From: Trichomonas vaginalis G3
Lineage: Eukaryota; Parabasalia; Trichomonadida; Trichomonadidae
NCBI RefSeq assembly: GCF_026262505.1
Contig: NC_067206.1
Location: 30,581,896 to 30,645,895 of the forward strand
Length of the DNA stretch: 64,000 nt
Direction of reading: 5' to 3'
The position numbers and the translations under genes are program-made. The notes under the pieces were generated by a model. It was not told the origin of the DNA. It made no database searches and was given only the letters and a program-made list of their open reading frames with translations. Below are positions 45,144-56,225 of this stretch, in pieces (positions within the stretch are counted from its first letter, which is position 1; each line of letters begins with the position of its first letter).

Positions 45144-47870
45144 AAACTGAATGAAAAGTACAAGTCATTTGTTTATGCTGCAAAAGCATCATTTGTTCAT
45201 GTAGAACTAGTTAGTCTATCTAAGTATTTGATATTATATTATCAATACAATCCTTTTATTTTACAAAGTTTTGCAGAAATTGCAATGATAGCTTTGGGAG
45301 ATCCATCAAAAAGTGTCACTTATCATCGCCTTTCACAGCTTGCCAATGAAAATCCAGAGATGATTGATGATCCTTTATTGAGATATTCTTTTTATAATTA
45401 TCCGATTTCTGTAAAAAGATACAATGAAGAGAAAGGATCAACAAGTTCTTCATCATCTTCAAGTTCACATTCTTTCTTTAATTGGTCGTATTCAAAACTA
45501 AGATTCCATATTAATGAAAATGTAATCTATAGAGATGAAAAGAGTGATAACAGTCCTATGGCTATGTTCGTGCAAAAATATACTGACATCAAAACTTATT
45601 CATTGATTATTTCGATTTTATTGATGTTAGTTTGGTTTTTATGTTTTTGCTACGAAAGTTACCAAAGTAAATGTAGATTCCTTGTACACTTTGACCACGT
45701 AAAGGATTCTATTCACCATATGATCAAGAGCATTTATCTCTTCTCGAGTTACAAAATGATCAATAATTTAAATTTGACTTTTAAGGATTGTCAGAAAAAT
45801 GTCAATTTTGTTTATGATTTCATTAATGGTTATAATATACAGACTAACGAAGATTACTATTATGTTGTTAATGTTCTTGGATATACAAGTGATATGCTAT
45901 CGGATTATAATTGTACTTTCTTTGCTAATTTAGATCAAAAAGCAAAAGCAAAAGAAATCAAAAAATTTTATGAAGCAGCTTTTACCGAAATTAAGATTTT
46001 ATTGAAAGATAGCCCAATGTCGACTTTCAAGAAATACTTCAAATTATTAAGTGTGTTTTCTACTTTATACGCTTTTTTGTCTATTTTCTATCTCTATCTT
46101 AATGTTTCATACACTTTTATGTGGCTTCCGAAAAAAGCAATTGATTTCTTGTCATCAAGAGAACGCTTAGCTCTTCTTTTGCTCAAGAAGTCATTGGAGA
46201 GCTGGGATTTATTCAAAATCTATTTTCCCAACGAAAATCTCAAAAATGAAGCAGAAGTAATTAAAAAGATCGACAAACCAGTTGTGAAACAGAAAAGTCA
46301 TCACTTGAATTTGACAGATTCAAAATTATTTGTTTCATTCATTGGAAACTATGAACAAATTGACTCATCCACATTCGCTTTGATGAAACCTTCTTATGAA
46401 GAAGAAATTGAAAAACACACAGATAACTACTTGAATGAAATTGATACAATGAAAGGTAGAAGATGTTCAGACAGCTTAGATTTTGAAAGAACTGACTTGA
46501 ATTTGAACAGAAGAAAAAGCTTGAATAATATTTTCACATTTAATAGCAAAGTTGATTTAGTTGCAAAGACAATTGAAGAGACAGAACTTAATTCTTTGAA
46601 AGTATATTATAGATTTTTAATTATATATTATGCTCCTTGGTTAGCTATGTTATTTATCTTCTTCATCTCTAGATTGACAATATTTTTCGTAATTGATCAA
46701 ACTGAAACTTATTTTAACCATATTTTGGAATTGTTGGGTCAATTAACATCACAATTCAAGACACCATCAAATCCTTCTTTTTATATTAGGGAACTAGAGG
46801 ATTTGTTAAGTTCTGATGACCTTGTTAGTGTTAATACTTTAGCTTTGAATTCAACAATTATTGTTGGACTTATTTTATTAATTATTGCATTGTATATGAT
46901 ATATTTCCTTGAATATTCAGTGAAATTAGGTTATGATTCATTGTTCCACTTCCCTGTTTCTTATTTGGAAGATTTAATGAAAGAGAAAGATCAGAAGCCG
47001 GAGTTGAAATACTCAGATAAAGTCATTGAAATTGTTTGCGACAAAGAGTCAAAAATCATTACAAATATTACAATGAACTGTGAAGATTTGTTATTTACTA
47101 ATCCTTTAGATATAATTGGAAAGAAATATGATAATTTGTTCACAAAAGATGATGAAAATAACATCAGAATTTTCCGATTGAATCAAAAGAAAAAGAAGAA
47201 GTTCTTAGAAAGTGAATATGATTTGAAATTTACGAAAAAGATTGCTTTATTTGATACTGAAAATGTTGTTCTAAAAAAGAATTTTATCCAGAACATGTCG
47301 AAATTCTTCCAATTAAACATCGCAAAAGAGATTTGCGAGCATGGAATTTTCAAATATCAAATCAAAAATTCTTATTTAGCTTTCATCAGATTTGATAGTT
47401 CAGAATCAAATATTTCAACAGAATACTTGTTTAAGTGTGTTCATGATATGATACAGTTCTATTCGACTGTAAATTTAATAAGAATCAATGGTTCTCATAT
47501 TATTTTCCTGTGCAGAGGTAATGATTTATTGATTCCTTCATTCTTAGCAAGAGATTTGATTTCTTGCATGAAAAAGAATAAGAAATTGTCAGGTTTAATC
47601 ATATCTTCTGTATTGATAGAAAAGATTGACTTTCGCGGTGAAATATCTAGTGAATATGAACTTCACATCAAAATCGATAACCATAAATTTGAAAGATTGA
47701 TGAAATCCTCATTTTGCGTTGAAGATAACCATGTTTTCCTCACAGATAAATGTATCTGCCTAAATAATTGTGATGAAAATCAAATTAACAACTACATCCT
47801 GAATACAGGAGTTTCAGGAAAAATTATTTGTTTTGATGATATTGACAATATATTGTCAAGTATATATTAG
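45144..47870 (+). pseudogene. Cyclase-family membrane protein, C-terminal part with degenerate catalytic domain
   Basis: Same frame after the TGA; no ATG at its beginning. It contains a soluble region with a serine run (about nt 45440-45470), membrane helices near nt 45600, 46050, 46620 and 46860, a PAS-like stretch at about 47020-47170 (KVIEIVCDKESKIITNITMN), and a C-terminal region of cyclase length. In the last, the positions of the metal and substrate motifs are unlike any active enzyme: YLAFIRFDSSES stands where IIFIDINKFS is expected and LIRINGSHIIFLCRG where KLIGDIYMAATG is expected. If translated it would be a catalytically dead relative, perhaps a heterodimer partner or receptor. Confidence 0.75.
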
Positions 47871-48143
47871 TAAAACTTTCCATTATATTTGTTTGGCCAT
47901 GTTAAATGAAATCAATTTTTAAAATCGAATTGAGATGAATTAAGGGACAACAACTCCCATTTAACAGTGGAAAAGCTATGCGAAGCCTGTACACTCAGAT
48001 TGAAATTGAGGATTCAAAGAAAATAATTTTGTCGAGTTATCAAGTTTCGTTTAAAACTGGCCTAAAAGTATTAGATATTATATTGAATAAAATGATTCAT
48101 TTTAATTTACTAAAAAATTTAAACGTATATTTTGTAAAGTTGA
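47871..48143. other. Short intergenic region
   Basis: Upstream region of the transporter gene. A 70-codon frame at 47978-48190 overlaps the transporter start in another frame and is rejected. Confidence 0.35.
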
Positions 48144-49154
48144 ATGGAATATGCAGGGGTCATTTGGCTCGCCTTATGGTTTTTAGTTAACATTGTGTTA
48201 ACATTACTAACAAAAATCCTAATGGTCACATACAGCTTCAAATATCCTGTTACCATGAGTTTTGTTCATCAAGCATTAACTGCTTTTCTCTCGTTTTTAG
48301 AAAATTTGATAAATAGTAAAGATACTGAACCAGAAACTCCAGAAAAAGAGCAGAAATCCTTTAAGCATGTGATATTATTATCAATATTATTTGCATTAAA
48401 TATTGTTTTTGGTAACTTATCCTTATATTATTGCTCCGTAGCCTTTGTTCAAGTTGTTAAATCCATTGTTCCAATAACGACTATGATCCTTTCATGGACC
48501 ATTCTTCATGAGACATTTTCAATAAAGACGATTTTATCCTGCGTTGTAATCTGTTTTGGTGTGGCCTTAACATGTTTTAGTGACACCAAGCTAACAATAA
48601 CTGGCCTTATTGTAACTTTGACCACTTGTTTTCTCTCTTCACTCAAGAAAATTTTCACAAAAATTGTTTTATCAGGAGAGAACAAAATTTCCCCTCAAAA
48701 ACTATTAATTTCAATTTCTCCCTTCTCTGCAATTGAAATTTTCCTTATATCGCTATATAGAAATGAACATATATCAATGATCGATCCCTCATCGCAATAC
48801 AAAAAATCCTCTCTGTGTATCTTTGGAGTAGTATTAAGCGGAATCATTGCTTACTTTCTAAATTTGACAAATTTTTATGCGACAAAATTTGCCTCGCCTC
48901 TGACAATGACTATCGCCGGATGTTTGAAGCAAGTTATTACAATCTTTCTATCGTTTCTTTTATTTAGTTCTTCCATATCTACTTTGAATAGAATTGGAAT
49001 GTGCATCACAATTGTAGGATCATTATGGTATTCATTACTTAAAGTGAAGAATTCAGATAAAGAAGATAAAAATGAAATAACCGAAGATGTTTTGATGACT
49101 ATTTCTGATGGGAAAGAACAATTATTTAAGATCATTAACGAGAAAGTTGTTTAA
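48144..49154 (+). CDS. Triose-phosphate/nucleotide-sugar transporter family protein (TPT, SLC35-like)
   Basis: A 336-residue Golgi/ER-type antiporter of the drug/metabolite transporter superfamily. About ten membrane helices are spaced along the protein. The hallmark fourth-helix block reads NLSLYYCSVAFVQVVKSIVP, with the lysine shared by TPT and SLC35E proteins, and a second-half counterpart TKFASPLTMTIAGCLKQVIT carries the matching lysine. A loop of about 20 charged residues follows helix 2 and a charged cytosolic tail ends the protein. The substrate cannot be told from sequence; UDP-sugars or phosphorylated sugars are usual. Confidence 0.92.
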   Translation: MEYAGVIWLALWFLVNIVLTLLTKILMVTYSFKYPVTMSFVHQALTAFLSFLENLINSKDTEPETPEKEQKSFKHVILLSILFALNIVFGNLSLYYCSVAFVQVVKSIVPITTMILSWTILHETFSIKTILSCVVICFGVALTCFSDTKLTITGLIVTLTTCFLSSLKKIFTKIVLSGENKISPQKLLISISPFSAIEIFLISLYRNEHISMIDPSSQYKKSSLCIFGVVLSGIIAYFLNLTNFYATKFASPLTMTIAGCLKQVITIFLSFLLFSSSISTLNRIGMCITIVGSLWYSLLKVKNSDKEDKNEITEDVLMTISDGKEQLFKIINEKVV

Positions 49155-50092
49155 TATATTAGATTTTGTTAAGTATTTGTAAAGATATTATGTTGTATAT
49201 TACTTTGGATTTGAAAATAACATAATTCTTTTTCCAAAATTAAATCTTTTTTAAATGGTAGAATGAACATGATTAGTATATATGCCATATCTGAGATTGT
49301 CGGGCAATAGATAAATTTAAGCTGAATTTAAAGATTTTTCTGTTAATTTATTCTCTAAGTGAGTCACGGCCAATAATTTCGAAAGTTAATTATACAAATT
49401 AATAATTGGTTAAATCGTCGTATAATTTTTTTGTGTTCTTTTGAATAAACTTGTAAATCAGGGCGTGTAAGAAAATTTTCATTATTTCCTTATTACTTTA
49501 GCATGAATTAATTTAAATATTTTACAAACTTACAATTGAATTATGATGTTTTAATCGTTCTAATTCAATTTATAGAAAATTTACAACATTTTGTTTCAGT
49601 TAATTTTTGAAGATTCTATAATAATATTTTAGTTCCTTTGAAACTATTTATTTTAGAAAAATTTTGAATATTATAAACTGTTCAATTATTTGAATCATTT
49701 ATTCTCAAACAAATAAATCTCGATTTAACATATTTTGATTTTTATTGTTCAATATTCATGAAATAAGATATTATTCTATCTGAAATTTTTAAAGTTTGAA
49801 TGAAGTTTTCAAATTTTTTGTTTGATTGAAAATGGAGGTTGATTGAAATTATTAATCTTCTTTTTAGCTCCAAAATACCTGGTTCTGGATGTACATTTGA
49901 CTCTTCATTAATTTGAATTTAGAATTTGGAGATTTTCTGATAACTGAGATATTTTTTATACTGAATTTTTGCCTTAGTTGAAATAATTCATTATTTATTA
50001 TATTAAGCTTTTTAGAAATCTTTTTGATTTGAATACTAAAAGTTGAAAGTGAAAAAAATAAAATCATTTTTTTCAAGGGAATTTTATCAGCG
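49155..50092. other. Gene-free AT-rich stretch
   Basis: Between the transporter and the third small-family gene. No ORF of note, RNA gene or repeat is visible. Confidence 0.4.
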
Positions 50093-50536
50093 ATGGGACA
50101 GGAACAAGATGGATCAACAGCCAAGACGAAGCAGAATAAAAAGAAATCTAAAACGCAAAGCGAAAATGATAAAGAAAAAATCGAAGAAAGAATAACTCAA
50201 AATGGTTCGAAAATAGAAGTAGTATCCTTATACATAGATAGATATTTTAGCACACATGTTACGTCAGCAATTCTTCTTTCTTTTTCGAAAATAATTTCAG
50301 AACAGCTTAATATCAAAGTTGATCGCCTGGCAAAGCGAAATAGATCGGCTTTGTTGTGTTGGTACGCAGAGCACTGGGACCAAATTTTTCCAATCCTAAA
50401 AGCAAGAGATCTTGATAGTGTTATCAATCCAGCTCCAAACTTTGCTGAAGGAACTCAAGCATCAGAAAATTTCAAAGTGATAAGCAATACGTGTTTTGAT
50501 CTGAATAACATTGATACATTACTTAACTTTCATTAG
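50093..50536 (+). CDS. Small conserved trichomonad protein, RRNRQAL-CWFTENWE family (member 3, divergent)
   Basis: A 147-residue protein. A Lys/Gln-rich N terminus (KTKQNKKKSKTQSENDKEK) could act as a nuclear localisation signal. The core is the family core with changes, VDRLAKRNRSALLCWYAEHW then IFPIL, preceded by HVTSAILLSFSK in place of NVTA--LLSRA. It ends LLNFH, keeping the family's invariant C terminus. It is more distant from the 16.0- and 23.5-kb members than they are from each other. Function is unknown. Confidence 0.85.
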   Translation: MGQEQDGSTAKTKQNKKKSKTQSENDKEKIEERITQNGSKIEVVSLYIDRYFSTHVTSAILLSFSKIISEQLNIKVDRLAKRNRSALLCWYAEHWDQIFPILKARDLDSVINPAPNFAEGTQASENFKVISNTCFDLNNIDTLLNFH

Positions 50537-51295
50537 GAGTGTAAAATACAGACCATTGTTATATTTGCTAATTTAAGTACTGTATTAAAAATAGTTTATT
50601 ATTTTCTAAAACATTTTTTTTAAGGGGGGAAAAAATATTTAAAAAAAAACACTTCTGTTTAATATGGTAGGAGGAAAAGAATATTGTTTGGATAATCAAA
50701 TTAATATTCAATTAAAATAATAATGAAATTCAGTAAAGAAAAAAAAAATAATATTAATAATAAAAGTAATTAATATATTTCAATAAGGATCTAAATGTTT
50801 GTATCAATGTAATAGCTTTTGTAATGTTTATATTCGGAAAGTCATAATTAATGAAAATAAATAAAATAAATTTCTTGTCATTTGAAAATACATGATAACA
50901 AAAAAACTTCTTCTGGATAAGAGATTATCGGCATATATGACCTGAATAGAAAACAAAAGATATTTAAAATTGTATATTACTTAGTTATTTTCTAGATCTA
51001 TTGATGTTCCTGAAATATATGCTTGGTAATGATTTAACATCTCTTAGAAAAATCATATAAAATGCATTACTTTGATTAACTGAACAATAAATTATAATGA
51101 GAGGAATTTTTATGAGCCTATTCAAAAAAAATATTAATATATCTTTATATATTGCATTAATTTTAAGAGATTTTAGACGATTCAGTGAAAACTGAAAAGA
51201 CATGAAAACCCGTAGATAAAATCATGCACGTTAAATTTTTGCCATGCAAATATTCATTTCTAGTGATTAGATTAAGTTGAAATTTTAATGACCAA
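50537..51295. other. Gene-free stretch before a transposon
   Basis: AT-rich with a poly(A)-rich patch near 50640 and 50740; no gene is seen. It ends at the TTAA (51296-51299) that borders family A copy 2. Confidence 0.4.
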
Positions 51296-51299
51296 TTAA

Positions 51300-53437
51300 G
51301 GGTGCACCCGTATGTACGTTTATTTGAGAGGAGGAGGATTACCCTCTCAATTTTGAGGGATTCGTTAGTTTATTTTCTCGATGAATATGCAATAAAATTT
51401 GATTTTTACCTTATCAATATACTTCATATAATATACACATGTTCATGTAAAAACTTTTTTCCAAAATCCTCAGGAATTAATGGATTTTTGAATTTTAAGA
51501 ATTTTTTGCGAATTTTTTCGAAAAAAATATTTTCAGAACAGCCTTAAGGGTCCACTGTAAAAATTGAAAGTCTCTCAAAATTGAGAGGCGATTTGTAGAT
51601 AATCGTTATCGTCTTTTTTTGAAAATCCACTTTTCCTAGTGTTCTGATTAATATTTTGTGAATGTAACAATAAAGTATATGTTTTAGTAAGATGATAATA
51701 CAATCTATCACTTCAAATCACATAAAAATTGCAAAATCAGCGAGTTTTATAAGAACATGATTTTTTCGAATTTTTTCGCTTCTGGATGCGTGTTTTGAAA
51801 AATAGATATTTTCGAATTTTGATTTTAATTTAAGTATAAATTTTATATTAGGAATTTTTTTGACCTATTTCCAATCATCAGTTCCTAAGTTTTTCTAGGA
51901 ATTTAATTGAGAAGAAATTAGGAAATTCGCTTTAATGCCATTACATCCTAATATTGTGATGCATGTAGTTTATATTTATTGAGGCTAATGCCGGAATATC
52001 GTGCATTTTATAAAAAATTCAAAGAATTGACAATTGGATAGCACAAATTTAATTCTCTAGACAAAGTATTATTGTTTATATATTCAAAGCATTATCCTTT
52101 GTTTTGAAATGTTGGCCAAAAATTTTCGTGTTATTTTTTGTGTTTCAGCATAAATTATGTATTGACTTATGAAAGATAAGCATTTTATTCATTATCATAA
52201 AGATATACCAAAACAAATTGATAAAATTTTAAAAAATGTGTATTTTAGTGGGTATTATTCTGGCCAATGCCCATTTTTAAACGATTTAATATTGACCATA
52301 TCAATAGCCGACTCAATGTAAAAATTTAGATATTATTTTTTTCATTATTCAAACTTTGATAAATTTTAGTATAATGAATGATTTTGTTTCGTGTATGATA
52401 CAGAAATGAAAAGCTTGATTAATATCATTTTGCATTTTTTCAAGAATGTTAGAGTACATCTACATTAAAAAATCGGATTCGAATTGCGATACTGCATCAA
52501 ATTGTTGCACATCTGATAAGGATCTCAAAAGAGTAAAGTTAATTTTTTTGTGTTTTTTTAAGTTTTGGGCCTTAGTAAAAACACCATCTTGAGCAATATT
52601 TTTGGGACGACGATAGGCCTTATTTGGCCTTACAGTGGACCCTTAACGGCTAAGATTTAGGAACAATGTTAGGTATCAAAAAGAAAGGAGGTCTGATATA
52701 GACAACATATATCGTTGAAGGTTGAAAAAATCTCTAATATTTGAGCCCAAAATTTCAAATTTTAATTTTTTGAAAAAAGAGGCCACCCGTATGTACGTTT
52801 ATTTGAGAGGAGGAGGATTATATTTTTGAAAGGGTGAAACATTATGAATATGTTAATTATATAATAATATGTATTATTATAAAAAAGAAAAAATAAATCA
52901 CGTTAAAATTTTTCTTTCTTGATTTTTTACAAAATCTACTTAGAATTATGCAAAATATGACTAAATAATTATAAATTTCAAGTTAAATTTTAATTTTGAT
53001 AAATAATTTAAATTTCAAAATATCAAGTTCAGTTCGACTATGTATGTAGTAATTCCTCAATAAAGTGCCAAAATCCTATTAAAATATATGAACATTTTCA
53101 ACATTTTAATGTTTTTATTTAAAAATTTGATGGAATATGAGCTTCAAACAATTATTATGTAAATAAAAATAATTAAATATATGTATTTATTCGTATTACA
53201 ACCGTAGTAAGTCGATTCTTCCTTCCTTCTACTGAGGTTTGAATTTGATTTCGAATTGTAAAGAGATTCAAAGGGAAAATACTAGCGGATAAAAACTACC
53301 TCCATGAAAGGGTCATAATGGAGTCAAGTTGTATTTTTTGATATTTTTTGCTTTTCGAGCCTAAATAGGTAGCCAAGATAATGCCTAAAAATAAGGTTCT
53401 AAATTCTGAAGTTTACATGATCCTCTCGTGTGCACCC
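51300..53437. mobile_element. TTAA-flanked DNA element, family A (copy 2), interrupted by family B
   Basis: The element starts GGGTGCACCCGTATGTACG after TTAA (51296-51299) and ends GTGTGCACCC before TTAA (53438-53441). Apart from its nested insertion it aligns end to end with copy 1 at 19659-23237. This includes the internal direct repeats (near 51314 and 52793) and the right-end stretch TTCTGAAGTTTACATGATCC. Many substitutions separate the two copies, so neither insertion is very recent. There is no transposase. Confidence 0.82.
51548..52642. mobile_element. TTAA-flanked DNA element, family B, nested in family A copy 2
   Basis: The 13-bp inverted ends GGGTCCACTGTAA / TTACAGTGGACCC are flanked by TTAA on both sides (51544-51547 and 52643-52646). 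Copy 1 of family A still has the uninterrupted site, AGCCTTAACGGCTAAG at 22436-22451, with a single TTAA. This is direct evidence for insertion with TTAA duplication. The element is 1095 bp long with no ORF of note and is therefore non-autonomous. The GGGT..AC start resembles family A, so both may use the same transposase. Confidence 0.88.
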
Positions 53438-53441
53438 TTAA

Positions 53442-53782
53442 GGGTTGACCGACGTCCATTCAATTTTTGAGAGGGCATTCAAAATTTATTGATATTAAGT
53501 ATCAAATATCTCGTTATCTATAATTTTTTAAAACATGGTTGTTTCAGATAATGTTTTACCTTAATGAGATGTATGCAACGAGAATGAATTTTCGGTCACA
53601 ATATTGTTCTATAAAAATTTCAAAAATTTTCGATTTTTCTTTCGATTGGAAAAATTTTTTATGGATAAATTTTTTACAGAAATACTATGGAATTTTTAGA
53701 TAAAAACAGTGACATATCATGCATTATTGTACCCTTGATATAATGCAACAGATAAATCAGAAAAATAATGAGGTCGAAAAAA
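53442..53782. other. Possible left end of another TTAA element
   Basis: Directly after the TTAA that ends family A copy 2, the sequence begins GGGTTGACCGACGTCC, like the start of families A and B. I found no matching right end before the Polinton-like element, so this may be a cut-off third element or coincidence. No gene is seen. Confidence 0.3.
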
Positions 53783-54049
53783 GTAGTATATGCGGACGGG
53801 TTGTGTGACTTTTTTTGTTGCATCTATATATAGACGATACATTAAAATATTTATATACTAAACACATTAAAAAATTAACATTAATTTTAAAATAATTTAT
53901 TTTTTATCTTTTATAAAAGAAGCTATATATAGATGATGTCAGATATTCCACGATTAATTAAACATTGTTTAAATCCTGAATGGGTTAAACTTCAATTTTA
54001 AAATGAAGATTGTGAATTATTAAATGAATATGAAAGCCAAAATAAGCTA

Positions 54050-54523
54050 ATGAGGTATAAATATAATGATAAAGAATATTTAATTTCATGGAATCAATGG
54101 AGTCATAATCAAAGACCTCATAAACGAGAAGAAGAAATTGAAAATAATGAAATGGAAATCATTGATGACATTAAAGAGGATGGAATTCCTAAATTTTGTA
54201 GAAAAACCTTTAGAACTAAGTTAGGAGCATATAAACGTAGAGTATTAAATCCTGAATACATAAAACATTTATTTAAAAAGGAAGACTGTGAATTATTAAA
54301 CGTTAATGAATATGAAAATGCTAAATCAAAATTGAAATATAAATATATTGGAAGTGATGAAAGGTGTAAAGATAAAGATAAAGTTTATTCAGTTTCATAT
54401 AATAACTGGCACACGTTAGGGATAAGAAAACATTTAGGAGATTATGGTAAAAGTTCCGAATTCTTCAAATCTAGTATGTATGAGAGAGTAAAAGAAATCA
54501 GATATAATTATTTTCATGAATAA
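54050..54523 (+). CDS. Polinton-like element ORF with repeated YEN-YKY-W domain
   Basis: 157 residues, basic. It holds two related units, each with ELLN-YE, then LKYKY or MRYKY, then a tyrosine-rich strand and a tryptophan (LISWNQW, SVSYNNW). This looks like a small repeated nucleic-acid-binding module of the kind found beside phage and giant-virus nucleases, but I cannot name it. It is nearest to the left end of the element. Confidence 0.55.
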   Translation: MRYKYNDKEYLISWNQWSHNQRPHKREEEIENNEMEIIDDIKEDGIPKFCRKTFRTKLGAYKRRVLNPEYIKHLFKKEDCELLNVNEYENAKSKLKYKYIGSDERCKDKDKVYSVSYNNWHTLGIRKHLGDYGKSSEFFKSSMYERVKEIRYNYFHE

Positions 54524-54660
54524 AAAATAAACTTTAAAAATTCATGTCTTACATTTATGAAAATTTATTTTTTATTTTGTAAGAAATGAGCGTCAAAACT
54601 AACGACGTGAAAACATTAGGATTCACAAACGAGGAAATAAAGGATATATTATTTAAGAAA

Positions 54661-54816
54661 CTAATGATTATTTGAATTTATGAAATCAATTATTTGATTC
54701 ATTCTTTCTTCAATCTCTTCTATTCTTTTTGTTAAATCATCTATTTTCATTAATGAGGTGATTCTTGATTGAGGAATAGATTTCAAACTAACCACTCCTT
54801 TTATTTTTGAAATCAT
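54661..54816 (-). CDS. Small coiled-coil ORF in the element
   Basis: A 51-residue frame (MISKIKGVVSLKSIPQSRIT ... IEEIEERMNQIIDFINS) with clear heptad spacing of Ile/Leu in its second half. It lies between two plus-strand ORFs. It is too short to assign, but the amphipathic pattern is better than expected by chance. Confidence 0.35.
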   Translation of the reverse strand: MISKIKGVVSLKSIPQSRITSLMKIDDLTKRIEEIEERMNQIIDFINSNNH

Positions 54817-54876
54817 GACTCCATCATACAACAGTTAGTATATTATTACAATAATACATGGCATAGAACAATAAAC

Positions 54877-55188
54877 ATGAAACCAGTGGAAATGAAAAAT
54901 GATATTTCAAAAGAATGGGAATATATTAGAAAGCAAATGGAAAGGTTGAATGATGTTAAACGTGAACAAATTAATTCGGGGCTCATGAATTTTAAACAAG
55001 GGGATAAAGTTTTGATTCATCTCGATTATGGAAAAACTGATAAATCAATGACAAAAAGAAGACGAAGATTTGACACAATAGCTGAATTTGTTAGATATAT
55101 TAACGGTAATGCATTAGTTGAAGTTGACAATAAATTAATAGAAATTCCAATTTATTTTATTACTCCATTATATTTAAATATTATTTAA
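54877..55188 (+). pseudogene. Retroviral-type integrase, C-terminal part (element remnant)
   Basis: About 100 residues. They match the C-terminal SH3-like end of Polinton and retroelement integrases in style: FKQGDKVLIHLDYGKTDKS, then an RRRRF patch and FVRYINGNALVEVDNKLIEI with the final beta strands. The catalytic DDE core is not present in the window, so this is a remnant. Integrase normally lies close to one terminus of a Polinton, which agrees with the position here. Confidence 0.55.
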
Positions 55189-55207
55189 TTTTTTTAATTC
55201 GTAAGAA

Positions 55208-55480
55208 ATGAGTGACAACAAAGCAGCCAAGAGTCCAGACAATGAATATAAAAAGAAACTAAACAGAATTAAATCAAAAATATGCTATTACAAAAAGAAG
55301 CCGCAATGCGGTGGGGCTGAAAACGATAAAGAGAGGAAAGAAATAATCGAAAAATTAGAAACTTACCGTTCAATCCTTAAACTGAGTGAAGCAAAAATAA
55401 AAGAATTTAATAGAATAAATAAATTGATTGGAAGAGATGAATTTAATAAAGATGAATTTTTAAACTCAATCCAAATTTAA
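55208..55480 (+). CDS. Small basic helical ORF in the element
   Basis: 90 residues, Lys/Glu-rich, largely helical (EYKKKLNRIKSKICYYKKKP ... KLETYRSILKLSEAKIKEFN). It starts 20 bases after the integrase remnant on the same strand. No family is recognised. Confidence 0.5.
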   Translation: MSDNKAAKSPDNEYKKKLNRIKSKICYYKKKPQCGGAENDKERKEIIEKLETYRSILKLSEAKIKEFNRINKLIGRDEFNKDEFLNSIQI

Positions 55481-55505
55481 TTTTTATTCCTCTTCCCAAA
55501 CCCTT

Positions 55506-55649
55506 CTAGGTTCTTCTTTCCATCATTACTGCATAACCGCATCTTCTCGGTTTTCGTGGTTTGTTGTTTTTAATTCGTTCTTGCATCATTTTTATCATTT
55601 CCTCCCTTGTTATGATTCGTGGTAAATTTTGAGCTTGTGGGGTATCCAT
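55506..55649 (-). CDS. Very small basic ORF in the element
   Basis: 47 residues (MDTPQAQNLPRIITREEMIK ... KPRKPRRCGYAVMMERRT), strongly basic in its second half. A clean ATG and non-random composition support it. Proteins of this size and charge in related viruses can be DNA-condensing, but that is only a guess. Confidence 0.4.
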   Translation of the reverse strand: MDTPQAQNLPRIITREEMIKMMQERIKNNKPRKPRRCGYAVMMERRT

Positions 55650-55720
55650 CTATATAAAAATAAAATTTTGTTATCAGTTATTTTATCGTTAATGGTTTTT
55701 AGGTTATTCAATAATTAATT

Positions 55721-56189
55721 ATTTTTGAAGAACTGAAGGTGTCACTACGTCACCATGTCACCAGGTTAATTAACTTCTCCTAAAAAATGAGACAACATGA
55801 CATTTTGACAACATAGGTACGAAAGGAGGAAGGCATTTATGAATTATTTTTGAAGAACTGAAGGTGTCACTACGTCACCATGTCACCAGGTTAATTAACT
55901 TCTCCTAAAAAATGAGACAACATGACATTTTGACAACATAGGTACGAAAGGAGGAAGGCATTTATGAATTATTTTTGAAGAACTGAAGGTGTCACTACGT
56001 CACCATGTCACCAGGTTAATTAACTTCTCTTAAAAAATGAGACAACATGACATTTTGACAACATAGGTACGAAAGGAGGAAGGCATTTATGAATTATTTT
56101 TGAAGAACTGAAGGTGTCACTACGTCACCATGTCACCAGGTTAATTAACTTCTCTTAAAAAATGAGACAACATGACATTTTGACAACAC
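55721..56189. repeat. 125-bp tandem array, about 3.75 copies, of the element's intergenic module
   Basis: Units start ATTTTTGAAGAACTGAAGGT at 55721, 55846, 55971 and 56096 and are nearly identical. Each contains GTCACTACGTCACCATGTCACC, a triple GTCAC-type iteration, and GGTTAATTAACTTCTC. The same module occurs four more times in the opposite orientation between the minus-strand genes to the right. Confidence 0.93.
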
Positions 56190-56225
56190 AGCTGGATTAA
56201 TGCAAAAATAAATTCAAATCATACT

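Noticed and set aside
47978-48190. 70-codon frame ahead of the transporter
   Set aside because: It overlaps the transporter start in a different frame and has no features.
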